From the NCBI RefSeq assembly GCF_016592155.1, contig NZ_AP024237.1:2294001-2358000 (forward strand): a stretch of 64,000 nt of DNA, written 5' to 3'. Under the pieces are notes generated by a model. It did not search any database, had not been told where the DNA came from, and saw only the letters and a list, made by a program, of their open reading frames with translations. The DNA is from Mycobacterium heckeshornense (GTDB lineage Bacteria; Actinomycetota; Actinomycetes; Mycobacteriales; Mycobacteriaceae). Shown here in pieces: positions 9,083 through 17,239 of the stretch. How positions within the stretch are numbered: position 1 is the first letter of the stretch; the number at the start of each line of letters is the position of its first letter. The position numbers and the translations under genes were made by a program.

Positions 9083-10168
9083 CTACCTCAGCCCACTAGA
9101 ACCTGTTCCAGCCTGGCCGGTGATCAGCGGCAGGTCCAGGGTGGTCCTGATGCCCGGCGGTGCGGCGACGACCGCGGGGATGGCGTTCACGATCCGGCCG
9201 GCCGCGGCCACGATCGCCGCGTGGTTGTGGTCGCCCTTGCGGCTGGTCGGGCAGATGTCGACGGTGTAGGACGGCTCGCCGGTAATTTGGATCCGGTACG
9301 AGCCGCCGGGCTGTGCGGGCTGCGGCCAGTCGGGACGCAGGTCTTCGCGCAACCGGGTGACATGCTCGATGACGATCGCCGGGTGGCCGTTGACGACGCC
9401 GCAAATCTGGAAGCGCATCGCGGCCACACTGCCCTTCGGCACGTGTCCCGCCGCGATGTCGAACGCGTCCGGGGCCGGTTCGCGTTCATAGGTTTCGGTG
9501 ATGTCGTCGAGTTCGACGCCCAATCCGGCCGCCAGCTGCCGGATGGATGTGCCCCAGGCGATACTCAGCACGCCGGGCTGCAGCAGGATCGGGATGTCCT
9601 CGAACGGTTTACCGAAACCCATGACCTCGAACATGACGGTGGCCCCGGCGTAGGTGGCGTAGTCGGCGATCTCCATGCAGCGCACCTGCTCGATGCGCTG
9701 GCAGGTCCCGGCCAGCGCGAACGGAATCAGGTCGTTGGCGAACCCGGGATCGACTCCGGTGATAAAGAGGCTCGAATTACCCTGCTGCGCAGCAGCTTCC
9801 ACGCGTTTGATGTACTTGTCGGGCATCAGCTGCCAGGGATATTGCAGCACCCCGGGTGCCGAGCCGACGACGTTGACGCCGGCGGCCAGGATGCGCCGGC
9901 AATCCTCGATCGCCTCGGCGGTTCGGTTGTCCCCCATCGCGCAATAGACCGCGCAGTCGGGCCGGGTCGCCAGCAGCGCCTCCAGGTCGTTGGTGGCGAT
10001 GACCCGGGTCGGGGTGTCGAGTCCGGCAAGCTCAGCCGCGTCTTTGCCGACTTTGCTTTGCGCGGACACCCAAACCCCGGTGAGGTCGAACCGCGGGTCG
10101 GTGAGCAGTTGGGTCAGTGCCAAGCGACCGACATTGCCGGTGCCGAGGTGAGCGACGCGGATGGGCAT
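9083..10168 (-). CDS. dihydrodipicolinate-reductase-like / amine-dehydrogenase-like NAD(P)-binding protein
   Basis: The product is 361 residues. The N-terminal Rossmann domain begins IRVAHLGTGNVGRLAL, a DapB-type nucleotide-binding signature, followed by a DapB-like C-terminal half with SAPGVLQYPWQ and VDPGFANDLIPFAL. Mycobacteria hold many paralogues, often annotated as dihydrodipicolinate reductase or 2,4-diaminopentanoate dehydrogenase-like; the true substrate is unknown and lysine biosynthesis is unlikely. I chose ATG at 10168 (MPIRVAHLG) because the upstream extension to 10210 lacks the fold. It ends 11 bases before the SDR and probably shares its transcript. Confidence 0.82.
   Translation of the reverse strand: MPIRVAHLGTGNVGRLALTQLLTDPRFDLTGVWVSAQSKVGKDAAELAGLDTPTRVIATNDLEALLATRPDCAVYCAMGDNRTAEAIEDCRRILAAGVNVVGSAPGVLQYPWQLMPDKYIKRVEAAAQQGNSSLFITGVDPGFANDLIPFALAGTCQRIEQVRCMEIADYATYAGATVMFEVMGFGKPFEDIPILLQPGVLSIAWGTSIRQLAAGLGVELDDITETYEREPAPDAFDIAAGHVPKGSVAAMRFQICGVVNGHPAIVIEHVTRLREDLRPDWPQPAQPGGSYRIQITGEPSYTVDICPTSRKGDHNHAAIVAAAGRIVNAIPAVVAAPPGIRTTLDLPLITGQAGTGSSGLR
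9097..9110. promoter_or_regulatory. KstR-like operator upstream of the FabG3-like gene
   Basis: TAGAACCTGTTCCA fits the published KstR consensus TnnAACnnGTTnnA at every fixed base. It lies 26 bases upstream of the SDR start codon, inside the 3' end of the preceding gene. KstR is the TetR-type repressor of cholesterol catabolism in mycobacteria. Binding is inferred from the sequence only. Confidence 0.6.
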
Positions 10169-10206
10169 AGCTAGGCAGCGTAGACGCTCGAGGACGGGGC
10201 CCCGGG

Positions 10207-11427
10207 TCACGCAGCGGCGGTCACGTGCGCGGCTGAGTCACCGATCCTGGCCGCGCTGCCGCCAATCATGGTGCGCAACAGCGCCTTCTGCTCGCGATAG
10301 CCGCGGGCCGCAGCGCGGTCCAGTCCCCCGGGCCGGGCAAGCGCGGCGATGCTGCGCGCGGTGTTGACCGGGATCCGGAGCACGGGATACCACGGCGGTA
10401 TGTAGGCCGGCAGACCCAGTGTGCGCATGGCGCGCGGGCCCAGAAAGCCGCTCGTCACCGACAGGTGCTGGGCGCGTGCGATGCGGCGGCGTAGCCCCGG
10501 CATCCTGCGGTAGTGCCAGCGCAGAGGGTCGTCTGCCATCGGGACCGCCAGCTGTTTGGTCGACTCGTCCGGGTTCGACAGTGCGGCGGCTGTGTGGTAA
10601 AGCACCCGGATGCCGTCGCGGAAGTTGCGTGGCAACCATTCGTCGTGCACGCCGATCAGCCAACCGACGTAGCGGGTCAGGTGCGCGATGGCGTCGAGTT
10701 CGGCCCGGCTGGGCAGGATTCCCATTCCGATCGCCCCTGCCGGCGGTGCGATCAGCGCGCCGACCAGTGTGGCGGCCATGTCGGTCTGATTGATCGGCAC
10801 CCCCCAGTCGTCGGCGCGCCAGTCCGGCATTGCGGCGACGTGCCGACGCACCAGCGCGTGGATCAGCCGAACCCGGATCGTGGACCGGTAGCCGACCGCA
10901 CCGGGCGCCAACCCGTCTTCAGCGATGACGTCCATCGCCCACTGCATGGTCTCGGCGAACCGCTGGTTGGATCCCTTCTCCAACGCACCGGTCCGCACCA
11001 GGGTTTTGTTGAAACCCGAGAACTGATACCCGCCCAGAAGTGCCACGTCGCGGGCGATGTACATGCCGTCGGCCCCACCCCTGCGCAGCGCCCGCTGTCC
11101 ACGTCGCAACTTGTCGCGGTCGACCCAGTCCGGGGTGGCCTCAACGCCGGCGAAGAACGCGCGTAACGGCTCCGGTGCCTCGGGCACGCTGGCGATGCCC
11201 TCGGCAAGTGCCCGGTCGAACAGCGGACGTGTGTGCGGCATTCCCGCAGAAGACATCCACTCGACCAGGCGGTCCATCGGCTCGTCGCCGACGGTCAGCC
11301 GCTCACCGAGCCTGCGCCACTGCTGCGGCGTGGGCTTGTCCACACCCAACACCATGGCCGCCAACCGGATGCCGGCCGGGACCGCACGGGGTTGGTCGGG
11401 ATGACGAGCAGGAATCGCCAGGCTCAT
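10207..11427 (-). CDS. MpaB/DUF2236-family oxygenase-like protein
   Basis: This 406-residue protein has the DUF2236 (MpaB/latex-clearing-related) alpha-helical fold pattern. It includes FNKTLVRTGALEKGSNQRFAET, then YRSTIRVRLIHALVRRHV with the conserved Arg/His segment expected near the haem or metal site, then the INQTDMAATL segment. Related proteins include the rubber oxygenase Lcp and MpaB, but most mycobacterial members have no known substrate. It is divergent from a TetR regulator and in line with the dehydrogenases downstream on the same strand, which suggests one oxidative pathway. Confidence 0.82.
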   Translation of the reverse strand: MSLAIPARHPDQPRAVPAGIRLAAMVLGVDKPTPQQWRRLGERLTVGDEPMDRLVEWMSSAGMPHTRPLFDRALAEGIASVPEAPEPLRAFFAGVEATPDWVDRDKLRRGQRALRRGGADGMYIARDVALLGGYQFSGFNKTLVRTGALEKGSNQRFAETMQWAMDVIAEDGLAPGAVGYRSTIRVRLIHALVRRHVAAMPDWRADDWGVPINQTDMAATLVGALIAPPAGAIGMGILPSRAELDAIAHLTRYVGWLIGVHDEWLPRNFRDGIRVLYHTAAALSNPDESTKQLAVPMADDPLRWHYRRMPGLRRRIARAQHLSVTSGFLGPRAMRTLGLPAYIPPWYPVLRIPVNTARSIAALARPGGLDRAAARGYREQKALLRTMIGGSAARIGDSAAHVTAAA

Positions 11428-11487
11428 CGCCGGATCTCCTCACCGCACAATTGGATAACAGCCGTAGTCCGAATGTAGGCTGCGGGT

Positions 11488-12150
11488 ATGGTGCTGTCAA
11501 TGAGACGCGCAGAGGTGGTGCGCGACTACGGCGGCGTCAGCGCGGCAGACCGCCGGGCCGAACGGCGCCGCAGGCTGCTAGCCGCCGGGCGGCGCATCTG
11601 GGGCGAAAGCGGAATCACCGAGGTGACCGTTCGCGGTGTGTGCAAGGCGGCGGGACTGATTCCGCGCTATTTCTACGAGCATTTCCCCAACCGGGATGCG
11701 CTGCTGTTCGCGGTCGCCGACGACGTTCGCGACGAATTGCTCGGCGCGCTGGTCGCCGCCGGGACAGGCACCCCCGGCACCCTCACGGACAAACTGCGCT
11801 CGGCGCTCAGCGCGTTTCTCGACATCATCGCCGCCGATCCCCATATCCATCGCATCACCACGAGCGACCTCACCGGCGTTCCGGGGCTGACCGAACACCG
11901 GACGCATGTGCTCGACATACTCACCGAGTTGGTCATCCATTACGCCCCCGACGTCCTGGGCGCTGACACCCCCAATCCCGCAGAGTTGCGCCGCGGCGCG
12001 CTGTTCATGGTCGGCGGCGTCAACCAGATCATCGAGGCCTGGCTGAAGGACCCGCAGGAAACCACCACCGAGCTGGCCGCCGCCTGCGCCGACCTCTGCG
12101 TCGGCGTGGTACGCGGCGTCGTCACGTCGTATCAACACCTGGCGCCGTGA
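11488..12150 (+). CDS. TetR-family transcriptional regulator
   Basis: The product is 220 residues. The N-terminal helix-turn-helix spans about residues 25-75: [19 protein letters not shown], then ITEVTVRGVCKAAGLIPRYFYEHFPNRDALL, the classic TetR DNA-binding pattern. The C-terminal half is an unclassified ligand-binding domain. It is divergent from the MpaB-type oxygenase across a 60-base gap and lies upstream of the nitronate-monooxygenase-like gene, so it may control either. An imperfect repeat (ATTGGA ... TCCGAAT) in the gap could be its operator. Confidence 0.9.
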   Translation: MVLSMRRAEVVRDYGGVSAADRRAERRRRLLAAGRRIWGESGITEVTVRGVCKAAGLIPRYFYEHFPNRDALLFAVADDVRDELLGALVAAGTGTPGTLTDKLRSALSAFLDIIAADPHIHRITTSDLTGVPGLTEHRTHVLDILTELVIHYAPDVLGADTPNPAELRRGALFMVGGVNQIIEAWLKDPQETTTELAAACADLCVGVVRGVVTSYQHLAP

Positions 12151-12199
12151 CTCGCGTTCGCCCTGCCCGCTGGCCACGTGACCGGACCGGGTACTAAAC

Positions 12200-12213
12200 T
12201 AGAACACGTTTCA
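12200..12213. promoter_or_regulatory. KstR-like operator upstream of the nitronate-monooxygenase-like gene
   Basis: TAGAACACGTTTCA fits TnnAACnnGTTnnA at all fixed bases. It is centred about 37 bases upstream of the ATG at 12243, a usual position for KstR operators. The call rests on sequence alone. Confidence 0.62.
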
Positions 12214-12242
12214 ATTCGCCCAGCGCCCCGGTAAGGAAAGGC

Positions 12243-13373
12243 ATGCACACTCCAATCTGCGACGAGTTCGGCATCGAGTTTCCGATCTTCGCGTTCACCC
12301 ACTGTCGCGACGTCGTCGTCGCGGTTGGCAAAGCCGGCGGTTTCGGTGTGCTCGGGGCGGTCGGGTTCACCCCGGAACAGCTCGAGATCGAGCTGAACTG
12401 GATCGACGAGCACATCGGTGAGCACCCCTACGGTGTGGACATCGTCATCCCGAACAAATACGAGGGCATGGACGCGCACATGTCCGCCGACGAGCTCAAA
12501 AAGACGCTGCAGGCGATGGTGCCCAAGGAGCATCTGGATTTCGCTCGCAAGATCCTCGCCGACCACGGGGTCCCGGTAGACGACCTCGATGACAATGCCA
12601 TGCAGCTGCTCGGCTGGACCGAGGCGACGGCCACCCCGCAGGTACAGGTGGCTCTGAATCACCCCAAGGTGGCGCTGATCGCTAACGCGCTCGGCACTCC
12701 CCCGGCGGACATGATCAAGCACATCCACGATGCCGGCCGCAAGGTGGCCGCGCTGTGCGGCTCGCCGTCGCAGGCCCGCAAGCACGCCGACGCCGACGTC
12801 GACATCATCATCGCCCAGGGCGGGGAAGGCGGTGGGCACTGCGGTGAGATCGGTTCGATCGTGCTGTGGCCGCAGGTCGTCACCGAGGTCGCCCCCCGGC
12901 CGGTGCTGGCGGCCGGGGGTATCGCCAGCGGCTACCAGATCGCGGCGGCCCTGGCCGTGGGCGCGCAGGGCGCGTGGACCGGCTCGCAGTGGTTGATGGT
13001 GGAAGAAGCCGCGAACACCCCGGTGCAGCAGGCCACCTATGCCAAGGCGACCAGCAAAGACACCGTGCGTAGCCGCTCGTTTACCGGCAAGCCCGCGCGG
13101 ATGCTGCGCAACGATTGGACCGACGCCTGGGAGCAGCCCGGCAACCCGAAGCCGCTCGGCATGCCCCTGCAGTACATGGTTTCCGGCATGGCCGTCGCTG
13201 CCACCCAGAAGTACCCGGACCAAACGGTCGACGTCGCGTTCAACCCGATCGGGCAGGTGGTGGGGCAGCTGACCAAGGTCGAAAAGACGGCGGCCGTCAT
13301 CGAACGCTGGGTACAGGAGTACCTCGAGGCGACGAACAGGCTCAATCAGCTTAACGAGGCCGCGACCGTCTAA
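12243..13373 (+). CDS. nitronate-monooxygenase-like FMN oxidoreductase (Rv1894c-like)
   Basis: This 376-residue protein belongs to the 2-nitropropane dioxygenase/nitronate monooxygenase TIM-barrel family. It shows CDEFGIEFPIFAFTHCRDVVVAVGKAGGFGVLG at the start (split over the barrel's first strands), IIIAQGGEGGGHCGEIGS for the FMN-phosphate region and VLAAGGIASGYQIAAALAVGAQGAWTGSQ for the last strands. Flavin oxidation of nitronates or another substrate is expected. The length equals what I recall for Rv1894c. AAGGAAA precedes the ATG. A KstR-like operator upstream suggests a sterol-linked role. It overlaps the Mo enzyme's end by 4 bases, tail-to-tail. Confidence 0.9.
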   Translation: MHTPICDEFGIEFPIFAFTHCRDVVVAVGKAGGFGVLGAVGFTPEQLEIELNWIDEHIGEHPYGVDIVIPNKYEGMDAHMSADELKKTLQAMVPKEHLDFARKILADHGVPVDDLDDNAMQLLGWTEATATPQVQVALNHPKVALIANALGTPPADMIKHIHDAGRKVAALCGSPSQARKHADADVDIIIAQGGEGGGHCGEIGSIVLWPQVVTEVAPRPVLAAGGIASGYQIAAALAVGAQGAWTGSQWLMVEEAANTPVQQATYAKATSKDTVRSRSFTGKPARMLRNDWTDAWEQPGNPKPLGMPLQYMVSGMAVAATQKYPDQTVDVAFNPIGQVVGQLTKVEKTAAVIERWVQEYLEATNRLNQLNEAATV

Positions 13374-15630
13374 ACGGCTTCCACGCGGGCCGGCACGTGT
13401 TTGTGCCACGGTGTTCCGGCGAAGGCGTCGCGCAGCTCGACTGACGTCAGCTCATTGGGCGCCACGCCCACGCGTCCATGGTCAGGGTGGTCGACGCCCA
13501 ACCCGTTGGGCAGCGATACGTGGCCGGGCTGCATCATGTCGCTGATCTCGACGACGGCCTGTGCGGTGCCGGCGGCCGTGGTGACGCGGGCCAGCCCGCC
13601 GTCGTGGAGTCCCAGACGTTGGGCGTCGTAGGGGCTGACGCGTAGTGCTCCCGCGGGATCGCGGCGGCGCCAGGTGGGGTCGCGGTAAATGGTGTTCGCC
13701 GTGAACGCGCGGCGCTCGCCGGCCGACAGCACCAGCGGATACTCGCCGTCGGTGAACGGTTCGGCGGTGCGCAACCCGCGCAGCTGTTCGGTCAATTCCG
13801 GAATGTCGACGGTGAACCGCCGGTCGGGGCGCTTGACGTATGTCCACACGTCCTCCCAGCCGTCGGCGGTGAACGCGACACCCCACGGCGTAGCGATGAT
13901 GGCGTCGAAAGGGCATTGCCGTCGGGGTGGCCAGCGCGACGGATAGCGTCCGGATAGGCCATCGCGCACAACTGGGCCAAACCCCACACGGCGGCGGTAC
14001 CGCGCTGACGTTCCGGCATTGTGGCGCCGAGGGTTTCGTACAGCAGATACGGCGCGACACCCAACAGGGCCGGGACTTGCCCTACCGCGGCGAAAAACGC
14101 GGTGGTGAATTCACCGCGGCCGGTTTTCGCCGCCGCGGTGAGATCGGCGATTACCCCTGAATCGACGGCTCCGAGCGCCCGCAGTAGCCGTGCGTAGATT
14201 TCGGGCTCGGCCAGCGTGCCCGGCAACGGATCGAGCACCGGCGGGCGCAGTTGCACCGTGTTGCGCGGGAACTCGGTGTTGAAAAACGTCATCTCCCATT
14301 TCTCGAACTGGCTGGCGGCCGGCAACACGTAGTCGGCCTGCCGGGCGGTTTCGGTGAACGCCACGTCGACAACCACCGTCATCTCCAGGGCGCTCATCGC
14401 GCGGCGGAAGCGCCCCGAGTCGGCCAGCGAGTGCGCCGGGTTGGCGCTGTCAATCCACATGGCGCGCAAGCGATCTGGGTGATCGGTGAGGATCTCCTCT
14501 GCGATCGAGTTGCATGGCACCAGCCCGGAGATGATCCGCGCCCCGGTGACCGGAGTGCGCCGCACCCGTCTGGCATCACCGCCACCGCTGCCGCCCGCGG
14601 AGGCACCGGCGAGGGCTGCAAACGTGGAGTGCAGGAACATCGCGCCGGGCTTGCCGAAGTTACCGGTCAAGATCCAGAGCAGCTTGTCCAAGTAGGACAC
14701 CAGCGTGCTGTTCGGGCCCTGTTGCACACCCAGGTCTTCGTACACCGCGGCGCTGCCGGCGGTGGCGATCCGCCGCGCTGCAGTCCGGATCAGCTCGGCC
14801 GGAACACCGCAACGCTGTGCGTAGGTCTCGATCGGCACTTCGGCCAGCGCCGCGCGCGCCGGCTCGGTTCCGATTGTGTGCTCCGCGAGGAAGGCATGGT
14901 CGACGAGGTCTTCCTGGACGATGACCGCGAGCATCGTGGCCAGGCACCACGCGTCGGTGCCCGGCCGCACCTGCAGGTGGATGTCGGCCATCGCGGCGGT
15001 TTCACTGCGCCGCGGGTCGAGCACGATCATGGTCCGTGCCGGGTCTTTGGCGATCTCGCGCAGTGTGGGGCGGGCCCGCGGGAAGCTGTGCGACTGCCAC
15101 GGGTTTTTGCCGACGAACACCACGACTTCGGCGTGTTCGAAGTCGCCTTTGGTGTGGCCGCCGTAGAGCTTGCCGTCCACCCACATCTCGCCGGTTTTCT
15201 CTTGCGCCAACGCATTCGAGAAGTACCGCACACCCAACGCCGCTTGCAGCGCCCGGTTGTAGACGGCACCGAGATGATTGCCCTGACCGCCGCCGCCGTA
15301 GAAGAAGATCTTGTCGCCGCCGTACGTCGCGCGCACGTGGGTGAGGCGAGCGGCGATCTCGTCGATCGCTGTGGCCCAGTCGATTTCCTCGTACTCGCCG
15401 TCCGCGCGCCGGCGCAGCGGAGTAGTCAGCCGGTGCCGGCCGTTCTGGTAATGGTCCAGCCGCAGCGGTTTCTCGCAGGTGTAGCCGGCCGAGGACGGGT
15501 GTCGCTTGTCACCTCGGATACGCGCGAAGCGGCGGCCGTCAAGCTGAATCTCGATGCCGCAATTGCATTCACACAAAATGCACGCCGACGGGTGCCACTG
15601 GTCGCCGGTCATCTGGTTGTCGGCACCCAT
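13370..15630 (-). pseudogene. molybdopterin oxidoreductase (Rv0197-like), frameshifted
   Basis: Intact, this would encode about 750 residues of a BisC/formate-dehydrogenase-type molybdopterin enzyme. The N-terminus carries a [4Fe-4S] motif, CILCECNCG with a later Cys in YTCEKPLRLDH, and the central domains bind the bis-MGD cofactor (YGGGGQGNHLG, VVFVGKNPWQSH). The frame breaks at about 13907-13914: the first frame reads to DGNALSTP and stops at 13792, whereas the correct continuation, PFDAIIATPWGVAFTADGW, runs in the next frame to 13370. One lost C in a CCC/TTT context would explain it, so either an inactivating mutation or a sequencing error is possible. I chose ATG 15630 because GGAGG precedes it; ATG 15660 is also open. 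Confidence 0.78.
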
Positions 15631-15668
15631 CGCGACCTCCACCTGCGCAAGACGCCCCATTTCTATGG

Positions 15669-15681
15669 ACTATGGCATAGT
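15669..15681. promoter_or_regulatory. 13-bp palindrome, probable TetR operator
   Basis: ACTATG G CATAGT is a perfect odd palindrome in the 85-base gap between the divergent Mo oxidoreductase and TetR genes. A further half-site, CTATGG, lies at 15663-15668. This is the usual place for autoregulation by a TetR protein. Confidence 0.5.
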
Positions 15682-15715
15682 ATTGAGGAAAGAGCAACGG
15701 CTGGGGAAGGAACCG

Positions 15716-16294
15716 ATGGGTCGCAAGCCAGGTCAGACCCGACAACGCATGGTCCTCGCCGCCGTGGAATTGCTCCGCGAGCGCGGCGCGTCAGCGGTCA
15801 CCGTCGACGCGGTGCTCGCGCGCAGCGGCGCCCCGCGTGGCTCCGTCTACCACCACTTCCCTGGCGGGCGAGACGAATTGATCCTGGCCGCGGTCCGGCA
15901 TGCCGCCGACTACATCACGTCCCGCATCGACCGCACCGTCGAGTCCGGCGACCCGGTCCAAGCGCTCGGCGGCTTTGTTCGCTTCTGGAAAAAGACGTTG
16001 CGCGACACGGACTACTTGGCCGGCTGCCCCGTCGTCGCCGTCGCCGTCGACGCCCATCAGGATCCGCCCGAGGCCGCCGCGGTGGCACGTGAAGTCTTCG
16101 GGCGGTGGCAGGACAAGCTTGCCGGCCTGCTCGTCAATCGCGGATTCAGCCCGGCCCGCGCCGCACGAGTTGCCAGCTTGATGGTGGCGGCCATCGAGGG
16201 GGCCGTCATTCTGTGCCGGGCCCATCGCGACGACACCCCGCTCGACGACGTACTGAGCGAACTTAAGCCCCTGCTTGAGGGGGCCGCGGGCTAG
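15716..16294 (+). CDS. TetR-family regulator divergent from the Mo oxidoreductase (Rv0196-like)
   Basis: The product is a 192-residue TetR regulator. The helix-turn-helix lies at about residues 5-55: GQTRQRMVLAAVELLRERG, then AVTVDAVLARSGAPRGSVYHHFPGGRDEL. The C-terminal domain resembles the YcdC/LmrA-type (CPVVAVAVDAHQDPPEA). I chose ATG 15716 because GGGGAAGGAA precedes it. It pairs with the molybdopterin oxidoreductase across a short gap that holds a palindrome. In M. tuberculosis, as I recall, Rv0196 and Rv0197 are also neighbours but on one strand. Confidence 0.88.
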   Translation: MGRKPGQTRQRMVLAAVELLRERGASAVTVDAVLARSGAPRGSVYHHFPGGRDELILAAVRHAADYITSRIDRTVESGDPVQALGGFVRFWKKTLRDTDYLAGCPVVAVAVDAHQDPPEAAAVAREVFGRWQDKLAGLLVNRGFSPARAARVASLMVAAIEGAVILCRAHRDDTPLDDVLSELKPLLEGAAG

Positions 16295-16516
16295 CTATTC
16301 ACGGTCGGTGGCGTATTGACCGGTGAAGACCTCTTTCGCTTTGTCGATGGCGTAGGCGGCGATGCCCAAAGAGCTGTTGATGATGCCCTCGGTGCCGCCC
16401 GCGACGTCGCCTCTGACGATGTCGCCAGCGAATTGCACCATGTCCGAGGCCTTTTCGACGGCGTTGGCCGCGATGTCCTGCACTGCGCCGAGCACGTCGC
16501 TAGCGTTGAACTGCAT
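16295..16516 (-). CDS. small conserved mycobacterial protein (Rv1893-like)
   Basis: This 73-residue protein begins MQFNASDVLGAVQDIAANAVEK and is predicted to be largely alpha-helical and amphipathic, with SLGIAAYAIDKAKEVFTGQ near its end. I recognise it as the counterpart of Rv1893 (72 residues), whose function is unknown. The start at 16516 has a strong Shine-Dalgarno, AGGAGGAG, 8 bases upstream; longer frames extending to 16645 lack support. It touches the end of the TetR gene tail-to-tail. Confidence 0.85.
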   Translation of the reverse strand: MQFNASDVLGAVQDIAANAVEKASDMVQFAGDIVRGDVAGGTEGIINSSLGIAAYAIDKAKEVFTGQYATDRE

Positions 16517-16589
16517 CGAGAGACTCCTCCTCGTCGCCGGTCCGCTTGGGTCCACTGTAGGCCGGGGGCGGTCGGACCTGAGCGCGCAG

Positions 16590-17003
16590 TCAGTCCCTGA
16601 TGCTGGTGTCCGAGGGGAACCCTCCGCCGACGATGGGGAAGCCACCGCCGGTCAGCGATCCGACCACCCAGCCCTGGGCCTGGGTGCACGTCAGCGGAAG
16701 CCCGTCGGGGGTCTGTGCCGCCGAGCCCCGTGGATCGGCGTAGCCGGCACAGGGTTCACCCGGCTGGTGCACGCCGTAGAGCGGGTAGGACAGCACCCAA
16801 TAGCCTGACTGCGCAGCCGGGAATTGGTGGGTGATGAAATGGCAGGCCTCGGCCTGGCCGTCGGGGCCCCGGCCGAAGATGAACCGCTCATAGTTGTCGC
16901 ACGGAGCGCCCAGCGACGCGTCGTAATTCATTCCGGGTACGTCTCCGTCGTAATGCGGATCAGCTCCGGCGGCCGCGGCGATGACAAGTTCGCGATTCAT
17001 GCT
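16590..17003 (-). CDS. secreted-type protein with four cysteines, short signal (Rv1891-like)
   Basis: The product is 137 residues from ATG 17003 (AAGGTGGAGC upstream). The body looks like a small secreted mycobacterial protein: APCDNYERFIFGRGPDGQ, EACHFITHQFP, EPCAGYADPRGS and LTCTQAQGW, giving four cysteines that could form two disulfides. The N-terminus MNRELVIAAAAGADPH ends like a signal-peptidase site (A-x-A then ADP), but the hydrophobic core is only about seven residues, much shorter than normal. A small deletion in the signal peptide is one explanation. An open frame to 17144 adds no signal sequence. Confidence 0.65.
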   Translation of the reverse strand, partial: SMNRELVIAAAAGADPHYDGDVPGMNYDASLGAPCDNYERFIFGRGPDGQAEACHFITHQFPAAQSGYWVLSYPLYGVHQPGEPCAGYADPRGSAAQTPDGLPLTCTQAQGWVVGSLTGGGFPIVGGGFPSDTSIRD

Positions 17004-17120
17004 CCACCTTGACGTCGGTGTCACCGGCTCCGGAGGCCGGGCCGGTGGCGTGCACCAGAGCATAACCAGCGCCGGGTCCGCGCAGGATTGTTTTGTCGCG
17101 GCGGGCCACCCGGCGACGCC

Positions 17121-17134
17121 GAGAACACGTTTCA
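17121..17134. promoter_or_regulatory. degenerate KstR-like site, distal to the CYP125-family gene
   Basis: GAGAACACGTTTCA differs from TnnAACnnGTTnnA only at the first base. It lies about 106 bases upstream of the P450 start and on the other side of the small secreted-protein gene, so it could serve either. Confidence 0.4.
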
Positions 17135-17197
17135 ATCCTGGCATCGCAATCCGGCAAGAACCCCTGTCATCTCATCGGCAGCGATGCTTTACTGACC

Positions 17198-17211
17198 TAG
17201 AACGCGTCGCA
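17198..17211. promoter_or_regulatory. degenerate KstR-like site, proximal to the CYP125-family gene
   Basis: TAGAACGCGTCGCA matches the KstR consensus except GTC for GTT. It lies about 29 bases upstream of the P450 start at 17240. Confidence 0.4.
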
Positions 17212-17239
17212 CCCAACTCGCGTCTGGAGGAGTGCATCG

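Noticed and set aside
17020..17036. TGAC...GTCA repeat near the secreted-protein start
   Set aside because: The arms are only four bases and the middle is not symmetric, so chance is likely.
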